From: Mytilinidion resinicola
Taxonomy: Eukaryota; Ascomycota; Dothideomycetes; Mytilinidiales; Mytilinidiaceae
Reading direction: 5' to 3'
Assembly (NCBI RefSeq): GCF_010093595.1
Contig: NW_022985438.1
Coordinates: 2,786,786 to 2,850,785 of the forward strand
DNA length: 64,000 nucleotides
Below are positions 9,489 to 22,117 of this stretch, one piece after another; position 1 is the first letter of the stretch; every line of letters starts with the position of its first letter. The position numbers and the translations under genes were made by a program. The notes under the pieces were generated by a model. The model had not been told where the DNA came from and ran no database searches. It saw only the letters and a program-made list of their open reading frames with translations.

Positions 9489-9730
9489 GCCGGTCGGGCG
9501 CAGTGGCAATGGTCCTCTGCGCAACACAACTGCAAGGGCGCTGGGTTCGACTCCCGCCCTTGTCAGGAATTGACATTATGGCTCTTTCCTATAGATTCGA
9601 CTGCAAAGTCGCGCGGAAAAGTTTCCTAATAGATTCGACTGAAAAGTCGCGTGGAAACATAATAAGTCCATCGTCAACGGAGTAAACCGCCCGGGGTTTC
9701 TACACCCTCCCTCGAGGAGGGTGGTCTTTT
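9489..9730 (+). ncRNA. Possible pol III small RNA or SINE: tRNA-like head plus tandem hairpins
   Basis: A box-A-like element (GGGCGCAGTGG, 9496-9506) is followed 48 bp later by a perfect box B (GGTTCGACTCC, 9544-9554), the spacing of an internal pol III promoter. The head does not fold as a complete tRNA because the acceptor stem fails. Downstream are two tandem hairpins of the same design. Copy 1 (9584-9621) has outer stem CTTTCC/GGAAAAG and inner stem CGACT/AGTCG capped by GCAA. Copy 2 (9621-9658) has GTTTCC/GGAAAC and CGACT/AGTCG capped by GAAA. Both loops are GNRA tetraloops and the outermost pair changes from C-G to G-C. A further hairpin (9703-9710 with 9716-9723) precedes TTTT at 9727-9730, a possible terminator. 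Confidence 0.4.
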
Positions 9731-10732
9731 GCTCCTCGGGTATTCTTTTGTTTTCCCTCGTGTGCATTGTACGGGAGAGCTGATGTGGTATATGTTTGCT
9801 GCATCATCAGGTATGGATGTCTCATCTAGCTATGGATTAGTGAAAAGGATTCGTTGGAGATTTGGACCTAGCAAACTCGTTGGTGAGGAAGCAAGCAGGG
9901 TAGGGCTGAAGTGGGAACTACTTCGAGCTTCCGTTTCGGCATGAGCATGCATTTTCATGGTGATGAATAGTTTACTTGAACGCCTAGGCCGAGCTCTGAA
10001 AAGTACGTTGGTTGAATCTTGCAACTGTTCATGCAGTAAGGACAGGTGCCTCTGGGCTTAATGGAAGTGTTACTGATTAGATTAAAAGTGAATGGTCAAG
10101 CCATCAGTGCGTCCGACGGGGGTTTTTGGCAGCGACCTCACTCAGAATGAAGCTAGTCATTTTCCGGATTAGCCTGAAGGCCGCTTGGCAACATGAAGAT
10201 TCCACCTAGGCACCTGCAATTGGAACACCGCGTACTCGATTTAGCTGCAGCGATAAGCTAATGATACACATGTACTTGCAAAACATTCCCCTGAACCGTC
10301 CAGCTCAAGCCATGCCGTGCGATACCGTGCACATCCGTAAACGCCATCTGCCGACCAGTGCAGCCTTAAACCACAAAGCAGTCCCTATTCCGTCCAGTTA
10401 CACAACGGATACGATTGAAAGATGCAACGAAGAGCAAATAAGTGATGCAGATATGGCTTTCTTTCCAGTAATACACACTCCTTAACCGAATCCGGGCCGC
10501 CTTGTCTTCGAACCCAGCCAAGCGCCTAACGCCGCAATGATGAGGATGACAAGGAAGATGCGTTTGAGGAGCCAGAAACTCCATTCCTTAGCAGATGCGG
10601 GAGCGCTATCCGCGAGCAAAGGAGTCAGTGGGTGACGCGGTTTACGATGAGTGATGCGGATAGGATAAAAAGAGGTGCCGACGAGAGAAGTTGGAGGGTG
10701 AGTGGGAATTACAGGTGCTAGTCTGAGGGTGT
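9731..10732. other. Intergenic, no gene seen
   Basis: One kilobase between the hairpin element and the 3' end of the mannosyltransferase gene. Only short open frames of random-looking composition are present. Confidence 0.5.
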
Positions 10733-12087
10733 TTATTGCTCCTTTTCGTACCCCTCTGGCTTTGTCATTCCATTGACCTCATAGAAGCGCGAAGTACCTG
10801 TTTACAGGGTTAGATACAACTTTCGTTTGCATGATGACGGCGTTCAACTTACATGAATACCCATTCCAGTCAAAGTTATCTTTGGGGTTGCAATGGCACT
10901 TCAGATCCAGTCGTGTCTGCTGGCCCGTCGGGCAATGGGTGAATGGCACGTGATAGTATGCAATGTCGTTGAAGAAGTGAATCTCATCCTTCTGGAGCAT
11001 CAAAGCAGCTGCGATCGAGTGTACAGGCGCGTCGCCCCATCGTTCGTAGAAGAATCCGCCGGAATGGTCGAGGGATTCGAAGTAATCGACGTATGCCTTG
11101 GAGCGGAGCCAGTCCAGATTGCCAATCTCGAAGTTGGACCACTGCAAGAACAAAGTCAGATTTTACAGGAATAAGGGGGATTCATTTTACTTACGAAGTG
11201 GCAATGATTGTAAGATTCGCCGTTGTCGTCACTCAGGAAGCCCATAGAGTTGTCTTTCACAACATGCTCTGGGTGTGTTGCGGTAAAGTTCTTGACAGCA
11301 TCCCAAAGGGTTGGGATGGTCTCCACGTATTCGTACAAGCTGAGGACGAAACTGTATTTCTTCTTGTTGTCGGCCATGAACTTGAAGGTATCGTAGTTGA
11401 TGTCGCAGAAGAGCTCAATGCTGGGCTCCACACGCCAGTACCACTCATAGTCTAGCATCAACGGGTGGCGGAAGAAGAATCCGGATTCGTATCGACACAT
11501 GTGTCTATAGCTGATGGAGTCACCGTAGATGATCTTCTTCTCCTTCATTTCCTCACGGACTGCGGCAGCCTTGTCCTGGTCGATGAAGTCGGGGAAGGAC
11601 CAATGCTCGGTGGGGATTTTGCCGTACTTTGTCTTTCCGGAAACCAAGGAAGTGGTAACCTTGACGAACTCGTCGTCAAAGTCATCATCGTTGAGGAAGA
11701 CCCAATCGTAGTTGAACTTGCGATTGAAGCGGTCCTCGACCTGGCGAATGGAGCGGGAAATCTCCCAGAGATCCGAGTTCCTGGCAAGAGTGACAAAGGT
11801 CGCGTTCATACGGCTCCCAGATGCGGTGGCCGGGGGCAACTCATTCTGGGTATTCGGGGTTGTAGGGGCAGTCTTGGGTGAGGTGCTCTGGTTTCCAATC
11901 TCCTTTACCGTTTCTGGCTTGCCGCTTTGCCACGGTGTCGCGGGAACGGTGGAGGACGAGGAGATGAAGAAGAGTAGGATTAGGCACTGGACAAGGTCAG
12001 TACACGCAATGGCTGATAATCCGCGTGGAATTGGCATACCACGAGGGCAAATATAATGTAGCGCAGATATCGCTGCGTGCCCGCCAT
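10733..12087 (-). CDS. Alpha-1,2-mannosyltransferase, KRE2/MNT1 family (GT15)
   Basis: Four exons on the minus strand, 12087-12040, 11986-11195, 11141-10853 and 10797-10733, give 397 residues; introns are 53, 53 and 55 nt. The start [16 protein letters not shown] followed by [10 protein letters not shown] is a signal anchor, so this is a type II Golgi protein with a Ser/Thr/Pro stem up to about residue 75. The GT15 core follows: [55 protein letters not shown] and the C-terminal [16 protein letters not shown]. It would transfer mannose from GDP-mannose to O- or N-linked glycans of wall and secreted proteins. It is divergent from PAT1 across a 792-bp shared upstream region. Confidence 0.92.
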
Positions 12088-12879
12088 TTTGGAAGGCGGC
12101 TGTTCGAACCGCTGGCTCTGGCTCTTTTCAGAGGAGTCGCCCGTTTTGCCCTCCACCTTGACGGTTGCCGGAGGAAGATGCGAGGAGAGAAGGTTGTGGG
12201 AGCGAGGTCTGGGAGGGACACGAGGGCGAGGGCGGATCCGTTGTCCTCGGAGGGTGGCACAGGGCGGTCCACGGGCGCCCAGACGGACAAAGGTACCAAG
12301 GAAAGAAAAGAGGGGACAAAGGGCGCCGGGCAATGGCAACGAGCGGCGCGGCGGGAGGAAGAAGCGAGGGGACGGGAGGCACGGAATCAGGAGGGAGGAT
12401 CGTGGGGAGAAAAGGGAGAGGGTTGAATTTGGCTGGGCGGACTGATGCGCCTCTCAGGGACGAGGCCGCGCAAGGAGCAGCGAATTGCTTGGCGAGTGCA
12501 GCGGCGAAAGCCGTCATCGAGGGCCACCCAAAACATCACCACCCAAAACATCACCACCACACCACCATCGCCAACGAACCTCGCCGTCGCCGTCGCCGCC
12601 ACCTCACTGCCAACCGCCGCTGCTGCGCTGCTGCGCGGGACACTCGCTGACCGAACTGCAGGCCTAGCTACCTTCATTCGCCACCCATTGTCCATCAGTC
12701 TCAACCGGCATCTGCAGACGCACCCGTTGCGCGACACATTGCTAGCCACCCCACCATCCACTCTAGCTTCTTATGTGGCTGCCATCTCACTCTCGTCTAT
12801 ACCGCCCTTGCTCCTGGACATAATCACCGCGACATTCTGAGCCACCGCCAGCGTCGCTGACCACTGAGGCTGCCCCACC
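12088..12879. promoter_or_regulatory. Shared upstream region of mannosyltransferase and PAT1
   Basis: The two genes point away from each other across this 792-bp stretch. It contains an exact two-copy 15-bp repeat (12524-12553) and a short CGC-rich run near 12580. No TATA box stands out for either gene. No other gene is seen. Confidence 0.5.
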
Positions 12880-15542
12880 ATGTCTTTTTTCGGCTTCGAT
12901 GCCACCCTTCCGAGAGACCGGGGGCACTCGTCCCAGGCACCGGGCTTCGGCCAGGCCCAGGATGCCTTTGCGGGTCTCTCTGGCAGAGGTGCGGCAGACG
13001 ACGATGATGCGTGAGTCTCTGTGCAAACGTCTTGGTCCTGCGGTGCTAATTTGCCCAGCATCGATTTTGAAGAGACGTACGACGGACTAGGCGACCAGCT
13101 CGACGAGACCGACGATACTTTCAACGATGACACTTTTGGAAACGATAAGGCTGTCGGCAAGGACTTCGACTTCGCTGGCCAGACCTCGCGCGTCGCCGAT
13201 GCCATCGAGGGAGAGGGCCTGCTCTGGCAGGCAAAACAGCCTCCTCCAAACATCCATGCTACGAGGCACACGACCCAGCCGGCCAAACCTGCTAAGAGTG
13301 GCTACGAGCCATATGCCCAGCCAACCTACATTCCCGACCTGGAGGCCAATGCGAGCATCTGGGGCATCAACCCCAAAAGGCAAGCCCAGAATCAACAAGC
13401 ACACCAGCGCCAGGAAACCAATGCTGCTGCTGCGCCTGCTGCTCCGGCGAGGAAGATGATGAGCCTCGAGGAGGTAGAGGCAATGATGCTTGCCCAGAAC
13501 AAGAAGCCCACGCCTCAGTCTATGCCTCAAGCCCAACCTCCACCGCCAGCGGCTGCCCCTCAACCACAGGCGCAATATCCTTCACATTATGGACAGATGC
13601 CTAGTCAACAAGGTGGGTTCTCTGGCCCGCCGCAAATATTGCAGCGTCCCCAGCAGCCGCCTCCTTCGCGCCCCCCACCTAAAGCGCACGCTGAATTGCC
13701 TGGTCATGCCATTCCACCACCTGGCCAACAGCAGCCGACGATTCTGCAACGGAACAGGCAGTCCGTACCCGATCAGCCTGCACGGCACACGCCTGTGCAG
13801 CAGGCTCAGCGCCCCCCTTCTCAGCCGAGACAAATCTTGCAAAATCCGAATAGGCTCTCTGGCCACGGTCAGCCAATTACTCAACCAGGCCAACAGAAAC
13901 AAGGCGAGTTTCAACGAGGACCACAGCTAGGGCCTAGCCATGCTCGAGGTCCCTCTTTTCCCGGTGTCGTGACTCACCCGGAGCAGCTCCTGCACCTCAC
14001 CGAAGAAGAACGAGCTGCGTATCTGATCGAAGATGCCAAGCGTGCTAAGAGAAACCACAAAATCCATCTCTTGTCCAAGGATAATGGGTTGATGACTCCG
14101 CAGGACAAGAATTTCATCACTCGGATCCAATTGCAGCAGCTAATGGCTGCGACGGGTGGGCTTGAAGAGCATGGGCCAGAAGCGGCGCTGACAGAAGACT
14201 TCTATTATCAGGTGTATTGCCAGATCCGAGGAGCACCACGGCAGAACCCGCATCAGCCCGCTAGCCAGTTCGCTCAAACATATCTATTTCAAACCGGTGG
14301 TAGGTATGGCATGGGCCGTAGACACCACCGAGGCGGAGATAACCATATGCAGCGGATGGAGCAGCAGGTACAGAGAGCTGTGGAAGCTGCAAAGGCCAAG
14401 CCAAAAAACAAGCAACTTGTAATTGAAGGAAGTCTGGGAAAGATCTCCTTCAGCAATTCAAAGACACCCAAGCCACTCCTGAACATCAAGCGCCCCGATC
14501 ATGGAGACGGCGCTCAAGGGTCGGGCCGAAGACCTAGCGGAGTAAATGCGCATGGCTCAACCATTATTGATCGCAAGACGACTCTGCGAAACATTGAGAA
14601 CGTTTACGACTGTCTGATGAAACTGGAGGACCATGAGCGGCGGATGCCTCCACCTTTAGCCGAGAATAGTGATCCGCAAACTATCCAGGCACACATGGAA
14701 TGGCAAACTGGGACCCAAAGGCTGCATGAAACACTATGGCAAGATCTAAAAATCATGGAGCCCATCAACCCGAAGTAAGTGTGCAACATGTTCAGTTCAT
14801 TATATCTTCTAACGATATCTTCAGTTCGCTTACGCCTCATCCGTTTATTGCGATACTCTCGCATGCAAAGGGCAAGAAGGCTATTCCACGAATCTTCCGC
14901 CAAATCGACGAGCAACAGCGCATCATTATGCTCACCATGATCGTCGTCCACCTTGATATGCTCTCAGTCGTCGCAAAGGCTGTTCCGTCTCCGGATGAGC
15001 CGAATCTATCTCCAGCGATCCGCGAAGAAGTGGAACTCTTTTCGCATGCAGTGATGCCGCCGCTCTTTGCCCATATCGCCGAGTCGCCTTTGAACATCGT
15101 CATTGGGCTTTTAGGCCTTATCCTGGATCGCACGAATCTGCACCTTGTCACTCGCACCAAGATCGGCATGTCACTACTCACCATGCTCATCTCGCGAGCT
15201 GAGCTTGTGAAACAATCAACGCCAGAAATGAATCCCGGTGACTGGGAGCAGTGGATGCAGCTGTACAATCGACTCTTCGACGCTGTGGAGCCCGTCCTTC
15301 CGTCGATCTTCCCAGGGTCAGTCAATGACACAGAGGATGTGTATGTTTGGCAGTTCCTCGCGGCTATGGGTGTAGGTGCTAGTCCCGAGCAGCAGCAGAG
15401 ACTAGTCCTTGGCGTCAAGGATCGGGTGATGGATACTGTGGCAGTAAGCAAGGCGCTTCCGGCTGAGCTGGCTAGTGTGAGATTAGGCCACGTGAATCTT
15501 TTCATGCGGGCAATTGGGTTGGATGTGGAGCTGCTTGGTTGA
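12880..15542 (+). CDS. PAT1, activator of mRNA decapping
   Basis: Exons 12880-13010, 13059-14774 and 14825-15542 give 854 residues. The N-terminus (MSFFGFDATLPRDRG) and the acidic DDDDAIDFEETYD segment are typical of fungal Pat1. Residues of about 100-310 are a long Gln/Pro-rich disordered region, also usual for the family. The conserved middle (LTEEERAAYLIEDAKRAKR, MTPQDKNFITRIQLQQL) and the alpha-helical C-terminal domain (HPFIAILSHAKGKKAIPRI to the end) follow. Pat1 links the Lsm1-7 ring and the Dhh1 helicase to Dcp2 on deadenylated mRNA in P-bodies and represses translation. Introns are 48 and 50 nt with good consensus. Confidence 0.93.
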
Positions 15543-15987
15543 TCAAAGCTTGCGGACGAAGCTACGAGTTCTTCTTTCTTCATATGCTTAACGCTCACTT
15601 TGGCAAGACTCTTCATTGGGTCATCGAGAGAACATACGCGGAGGCTTGTCGGGATCGGTACGCATATATTCAGCGTTTCGGCTTGGATAAAGCCTAAAAA
15701 GCAAGGATGTGAAGCGCCATCAGGATTGGCATTATAGCAAAGCGAGCCTCAATAGTCTTCGACCCATTTGGTAAATAAAGGCATCTCCAAACGAGAGCTT
15801 TGATGAAGCACAGGAAAAGGTCTCACTTGATAAAATCTTATAATCAGTAAAAATCCATTCATTCCGAAGGAGTTTGAATCCTTCCAATAATGCTGAAGTG
15901 ATTGATGATGTATAATAAAATCTTGGCACCACCCCGCCATTCAAAATTCCACGGGTGAAATCTGCAGCGAAACCACACAACCCCGCA
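15543..15987. other. Intergenic between PAT1 and TYW1
   Basis: Holds the PAT1 3' end and the TYW1 promoter. No open frame or repeat of note. Confidence 0.5.
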
Positions 15988-18485
15988 ATGGATGTATCAA
16001 CGCGTCTTGGGCAATTGCCTACTGGTAAGACACTTCCGGAATTTAACTTCACCCTCCGTACTTCACGAAAACGACTCTAACGTAGTGAGTAGAGATACTC
16101 GAGATTTGGCACGCTCATAGACTGCCCGTCATCTTTTCCGCAATATCGCTGATTGCTGCCATACGACTAATACAGAATGCAAGAAGGAAGCGCGAAAAGC
16201 TTTCTCTGTCGCCAGTCCCGATCTCTCCAGCTAAGAAAGATGAAGACATCAGTCTTCCGTGGCAACTAGAGGGTCGCACGGAGAAGCAAGAATTAGACCT
16301 AGAACTCCGCGCCGAGGACTCATCACCGCCACTGGTACAACAGCGGAGTCGAGTGCCGAAGACGGTGAAGGGAGTGAAACTGAAATCGGGCCAGAAACAG
16401 GCTAAAGACTTCGATCACACAACAGATAAGATTCAGCCGTTGATCTTCTTCTCCTCACTCGCAGGGACAACGGAAGTCTTTGCTACCAAGTTTGCGGAGG
16501 AGTTAACGACTTGGATTGAGAATACTTCAGAGCTTCCGTCGTTGCTCAAACCTGAACTCCTTGATCTTTCCTACATCGAGTACGATGACTACTTCATCAG
16601 CCCTCCCAAGACGGACCCAAACACCAAATATGTCTATCTCGTTCTACTTCCTTCGTATGATATCGACACCGTACTCGACATCTTCCTCGAAAATCTCCAA
16701 GAAACCCACAACGACTTTCGAATCGACACGGCACCGCTGTCTGGGCTGCTTGGATATACTGTTTTCGGCTTTGGAGACAAGCAAGGATGGCCTACAGAGG
16801 AGGAAGGATTCTGTTCGCAGGCGAAACAAGTGGATAAATGGCTAGCGAAGCTGACTGCGAGAAAGCGAGCATTCCCACTGGGTATGGGAGATGTTAAAGG
16901 TGCTGCACAAGAGAGGCTAAATGAATGGCGACTTGGTGTGCAAGAGGTCCTGGCTGAGATTGCTGCGGGAAAGGGGCTAGGTGACGGAGTGGCAGGGAGT
17001 GGAGACGCTGTAGAAAGTGACGAAGAGGACATTGAGGGCGTGGAAAATAGCGACGACGAGACTCCTGTCTCCACGAAAGCGCGGAGACCTCAAAAACTGG
17101 TGAGAGTGGACGATCTCGAGGACCTTGGGCGAATGATCAACACAGAGGAACCTGCCGATTCAGCGCCTTTGGCAATCGACTTCACGACGTACAAGTCTAA
17201 GCTGAAGACACCTGCGGTAGTTCAATTGAAAGAGATGGTCCCAACGTCCTCTCCGACCCACGCCTCCCTCACCAAGCAAGGCTACAGCATCATAGGCTCT
17301 CATTCTGGTGTTAAGATTTGCCGTTGGACCAAATCCGCACTCAGAGGCCGTGGATCTTGCTACAAATACTCATTCTACGGCATTGCATCTCATCTGTGCA
17401 TGGAAGCCACACCTTCCCTATCATGCAGCAACAAATGTGTCTTCTGCTGGCGCCACGGCACCAATCCCGTAGGAACCACCTGGCGCTGGGTCACCGACGC
17501 CCCCGAAGTGATATTTGATGGCATTACAACCGCTCACTACAAGAAAATCAAAGCAATGAAAGGCGTCCCAGGCGTCCGCGCTGAGCGCTTTGCGGAAGCC
17601 ATGCGCATCCGACACTGCGCCCTCTCCCTCGTCGGCGAGCCCATCTTCTACCCTCATATCAACGGACTCGTCGCCATCATGCACGCGAACCGCATCTCGA
17701 CCTTCCTCGTCTGCAATGCGCAGCACCCCGCCCAGCTCGAGGCCCTTATTCCCGTCACGCAGCTGTACGTCTCCATCGACGCGTCTAACAAAGACAGTCT
17801 AAGGAAGATCGATCGACCGCTCCATCGAGATTTCTGGGAGCGCTTCTGTGCGTGTCTGGACATCCTGAAAAAGCGGAGGTTCGAGCAGCGTACCGTCTTC
17901 CGCCTCACGCTCGTCAAGAACTTCAACATGGCGGATGAAGTGCGCGGCTACGCGGATCTGGTCGAGCGCGCGCTACCAGGGTTCGTCGAAGTGAAGGGCG
18001 TCACGTACTGCGGTACTTCTGCCGCTGGCGGTGCAGGGATTACCATGGAGAACGTGCCCTTCTACGAAGAGGTAGCCGCGTTTGTAGAGGCGCTTGCGGA
18101 AGAGCTGAGCAACAGGGGCTTGCACTACGGCATAGCGGCCGAGCACGCGCACAGCTGCTGCGTGCTGCTCGCGGATAAAGAGAGATTCCTCAGAGACGGG
18201 AAGTGGGCAACCCGTATCGACTTTGAAAAGTTCTTCGAGTTGTATGAGGGCGGTGGAGAGTGGAGACCGGAGGATTATATTGGGGGCGATACGCCCGAGT
18301 GGGCGCTCTGGGGGAACGGGGGCTTTGACCCCAGAGATACGAGGGTGTGGACGAAGGGAAAGAACAAGGGTAGGGTGATCGTCGGGGGCGGAGGAGTGGG
18401 GAGTGAGAAGGCGAAGAGGCAGGGTGTGGAGACAGTAGGGCCAGGGGGAATGGTACTTGATGGGGCGGGAGTGGTTGAGATATGA
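15988..18485 (+). CDS. TYW1, tRNA 4-demethylwyosine synthase
   Basis: I model two exons, 15988-16024 and 16090-18485 (810 residues); the 65-nt intron has a GTAAGA donor and a CTAAC branch site. This adds an N-terminal membrane segment (LPVIFSAISLIAAIRL), typical of fungal TYW1 and anchoring it to the ER. A flavodoxin-like domain follows (IFFSSLAGTTEVFATKFAEEL, then YTVFGFGDKQGW). Next comes the radical SAM domain with its Cx3Cx2C cluster motif at C458, C462 and C465 (CSNKCVFC) and the wybutosine C-terminal domain. The enzyme condenses m1G37 of tRNA-Phe with pyruvate carbons to give the tricyclic base, using S-adenosylmethionine. The acidic linker near residues 315-345 is normal. The first exon is the least certain part. 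Confidence 0.93.
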
Positions 18486-20826
18486 TTTTGCGGTGAAGGG
18501 CTGAGATCAGGATACAAAGGTCGTGGAGTTGAACAATTGCGAATAACTTATGAATGGAACCAGGGCGGATACTATAGTGAATTGGCTTGGCGTTCGATTA
18601 TCGCGGACGGACTGGCTCCCATTCATACATGCAGATGCCTGCTGTTTCCATGGTCTGAATCTGGGTGCTAAGTGGGTGAGATCGAAGCCCTGTCTGAGAT
18701 GTCACTATCATTGAGCAAAATCGCAACGCCTTTGAGGTCTAAATACCGTAAAATCAAACCTCGAGGTCGAATTGTTAGAATCCACCATCCTAATGCGGCG
18801 TGCCGGTCAATATCACGTGCTAAATTCTTTATGGTCATGGCGCCTTGGCATCCCTTTTGACCTCCAGAACATCCCGACACCACACTAACTTTTAGGCGAG
18901 ACTTGCAACCTTTCCCGCGCCGACAATCTAGAACCTGCCACATATGCAGAACATGAATCGCAAGCAAATGGCTAGACAACATATCTTCCTCCAATTGTAA
19001 CAGCTTCCAGATCGCCCGGAAACGAGGGTCGCAAGCAATACAAATTTGGATGAGTATTGAACGTCGGTGGCTTGCCGCTAAACCTCATGAGCAGTCTGCT
19101 CCGTCTAAGGCCCCTAAGGTTCACAGTAGATATCACCGAGACCATTCGAGGTCCACCTTGGGTTTCGAAAGAGGAGTAATCTTAAAGTTCAGCTCAATGG
19201 ACTCATGGGAGACCAATTGCACATCTACGTTCGAACGCCATCCACCCCTCCCCGCGCCTATCTTCTTTCATGATTAGTTAGCCAACACATTTTTCACAGA
19301 GCCTCAAGCGTTTTCTAGATAAGTGCTTGCGACCCTTAGCCACGCACACAGCATTCGCAAACCCTCTGGAAATTTCCACCATTCGATTGAACCTTGAGAT
19401 TTCAATCAAGCGTGTCATTTGCCGCCTTGATACGTCCTTCACGACTAATATAGTTATCGTGGATGATGAGCCAGCAACTTTCACAGTGAACGAAGAGAAA
19501 GAGGCAGTAGCTGTGAAAGCTCGCTCGACGTGCTTCTTATCGGTGAGAGAGCATGACTCTCAACGCATGGCTTGCTTTAGTGCACGTCAGATATCCTAGT
19601 GCACGGCAGGCAGGCGAACCAAAGTCAAAACCACGTGTCGATCTGAACTCACAACTTCCGCAGGTATCCACGGAGCACGGATGAAACCCGTGGCCTCGGT
19701 ACATGGCGACACCTGATGGGTTTCGGTCGTAAGGCTGCTGATTTCTCCACAGGTTGACGCATACATCAGCCCACAACAGGTATTTCGGGGGATCTGAGTA
19801 TGGGGAATCTGAATATGAGGGCACTGAACCCCAGTGACATGGTCCAAAGCTCCACTCAGGTTCTCATCACGGCGCGGACATCAAAGTTCTCATCAGCAAT
19901 ACCCACTTATAACGAGCGATAGCTGATGCAGTACCTGTCGACGCTCTAACAGCAATGGGAATTTCCGAGACAGAAAGTCTGGCTGAGGATAAATATTAGG
20001 TACGGAAACCCAAGCTGAGACTTCATGCAGCCGAGCCTGGCTGTTCAGGCACGTCGCATGAATGGAGTGGCTGAAGATTAGGCTTAGACGCCCCTGTTCC
20101 CCAAGATACCGATCAGACCACCTCCGTAGGTCCGCAGTGGCATCAAAGGACCCTTTCGCTAGCCTAACATGACGAAATCAGCGTTCAACTGAGTGCATCT
20201 TTCCAGTTCTCCTGCTTCAAAGATGCCGAATGGGAACAAACTTTTAAAAAAGGCCCTACAGTGGGGATCCGATTTCATCAGGCCGAAGGCGAAATATCGG
20301 GCCGCTCAGATACACCGGCATATCAACCGCCACATTACTACGGGAAGCCCACGCAACTTACCGCAAGCCACCTGCATGTATGTACATGCGGGTGGCTGTA
20401 AAGAAACCATCCTCCACGTCCTCGATAATCGTAGATCAGCTCCAGATTTTCGGTCAGGATGAGCCCGCATCTGGCCGTAGTGTGTTTTAATAACTTCGAC
20501 GAACCGTTCCAAATCCTCCAACCCATGTTGGCTGGACGGAAGGAGCCCGCGAGGCTCATCTCAAGAGAGTTCATCGTGTCATGGGCATACCTGTTATGGG
20601 GTTTTCACACCGCCCGCTTCCGTGTCTGTCATGTCCCTGAATACGAATCTCACTACTCCCGTCATCCGTGACGCTAGACCCTCACTCCTGCGAGTGTTAT
20701 AGGGATCACCTTGCACCCATCATCCCCACACTCGAATTTTCCACATTGCGTTCTTTACTTTTTCCTTGCTTCCAAAGCTCTGATTTTCCATCGCTTCTTC
20801 TAGCATCGCTGTCACATTGTTTCAAG
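18486..20826. other. Intergenic, 2.3 kb, no gene seen
   Basis: Only short open frames on both strands, none with a family resemblance or a consistent exon chain. A CACGTG occurs near 18818 and another at about 19633. A small frame beginning MPNGNKLLKKAL near 20222 is the most protein-like, but it is not supported further. Confidence 0.45.
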
Positions 20827-22117
20827 ATGGGGAAGATTATCGAAAGCGAGATGGATGTCCCAAGCATTGCTATGCGGTTCGCTCTTGGCTTCTTTGTTCT
20901 CACGTCCATGAAGGCTGCTCGCCAGACTGTTGCGATATACAAGAGAACGCAGCGAGTGTGGAACCCTTACTCATGGATGGTCTGGGTGGAGTTAATCAAC
21001 AATCTTGTCATGACCATCTACACGTGGTGTTACCTTCGTGGCAATATTCGGCCGTCATTTGGCTTCTTTTTTGGTCTGAGTGAGTTCCCCAAATTATAAT
21101 GCTCGTACCTTTCGTATGCATTGCTAACGAAGTCTCCGAAGTTTGCATGTGGGTGTTGCAGGTGAGCACCTCGGACTCTTTTTTATCTCTATGTCAAATT
21201 GATCCATCTATAGACGCAACTCATTCTCCAAATCATAGCCAACCGGGTTGGTCTTGTCATGGTAGACAAACAAAAAGCAATGAGGCTGAAGTGGCTACTG
21301 TTTGTTTTGATTGGCATGGTCAATGTCTCTGTGTTCTGTATCTGGATCCCCGCGCGAATGAAAGTCAATGAAACCTATATTCATATCAACAATGTCTGGG
21401 ATCGCGCAGAGAAGGTCATTTTCCTCTTTATCGATTTGGCGCTCAATGGATACTTCCTTTTCCTGGTTCGGTCAAAGTTGATCGCGAGGGGCTTGACCAA
21501 GTATAAGCCTCTTTTCACATTCAACGCTGTCATCGTTGTGGCGTCGCTAGCTATGGACGTAAGCCTTCAATCTGCCTGCTTTTATTGATAAATACTGAAC
21601 AGGGATCTAGGTTCTCATTGTGGGAATGATGTCTCTACCTAACACGTTCGTGTAAGTAGATCTTATCCTTTCGGAATGCTTTACTGCCTTGAGACAGTCA
21701 TCTAATGCGTAATCTTCTAGCTACGTCCAATTCCACCCTCTCGCCTACCTCGTCAAGCTCAACATCGAACTCTCCATGGCAGACCTCATCTCCAAGGTCG
21801 TCCGAGGCTCTGATCGCACTGATGCTTTCCACTCGGACAGCCGTAGTGGCGGCACGACCGAGCTTACTTCGCATGGGATATCCAAGCATAGATCTGAACA
21901 TCCGCTTGGAAACCCAACCACCCAACACGTGTTTGCTAGCAAGGCTGAACCACGCGATAATGACTCCATCAGTTTGGAAGAACAGAATGGCATTATCAAG
22001 ACTGTCGCGACGACTATAGTGCTTGAATCGGATGGACGGCACGATAGGGATGTGGATAAAGACGACGGGAGGAGTACTTCTAGCAGCACTGCGGAGCTCC
22101 ATCACTATGGTCGGTAG
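20827..22117 (+). CDS. Fungal multi-pass integral membrane protein
   Basis: Five exons (20827-21079, 21142-21161, 21214-21558, 21611-21651, 21721-22117) give 351 residues; exon 2 is only 20 nt. About six or seven hydrophobic segments are visible: FALGFFVLTS, WVELINNLVMTIYTW, the GFFFGLICMWVLQ region, LLFVLIGMVNVSVFCIWI, FLFIDLALNGYFLFLV, and FNAVIVVASLAMDVLIVGMM. The segment YLVKLNIELSMADLI just after the last membrane span recurs in a family of fungal proteins of unknown role, receptor-like in topology. The cytosolic tail is Ser/Asp/His-rich and probably disordered. No ligand or G-protein link can be claimed. Confidence 0.8.

Noticed and set aside
9489..9560. True tRNA gene (a Cys-like ACTGCAA loop is present)
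   Set aside because: Box A and box B match, but the 7-bp acceptor stem cannot pair and the D and T stems are imperfect; at most tRNA-derived.
9584..9658. Hammerhead ribozyme
   Set aside because: The core CTGATGA...GAAA arrangement is absent; only GNRA-capped hairpins are seen.
12165..12650. Plus-strand open frame of 161 codons in the PAT1 upstream region
   Set aside because: Gly/Arg-rich with no start context, splice fit or family match; it lies in a shared promoter region.
14837..15616. Minus-strand open frame of 259 codons opposite PAT1
   Set aside because: The sense strand encodes the conserved PAT1 C-terminal domain in phase with its exons.
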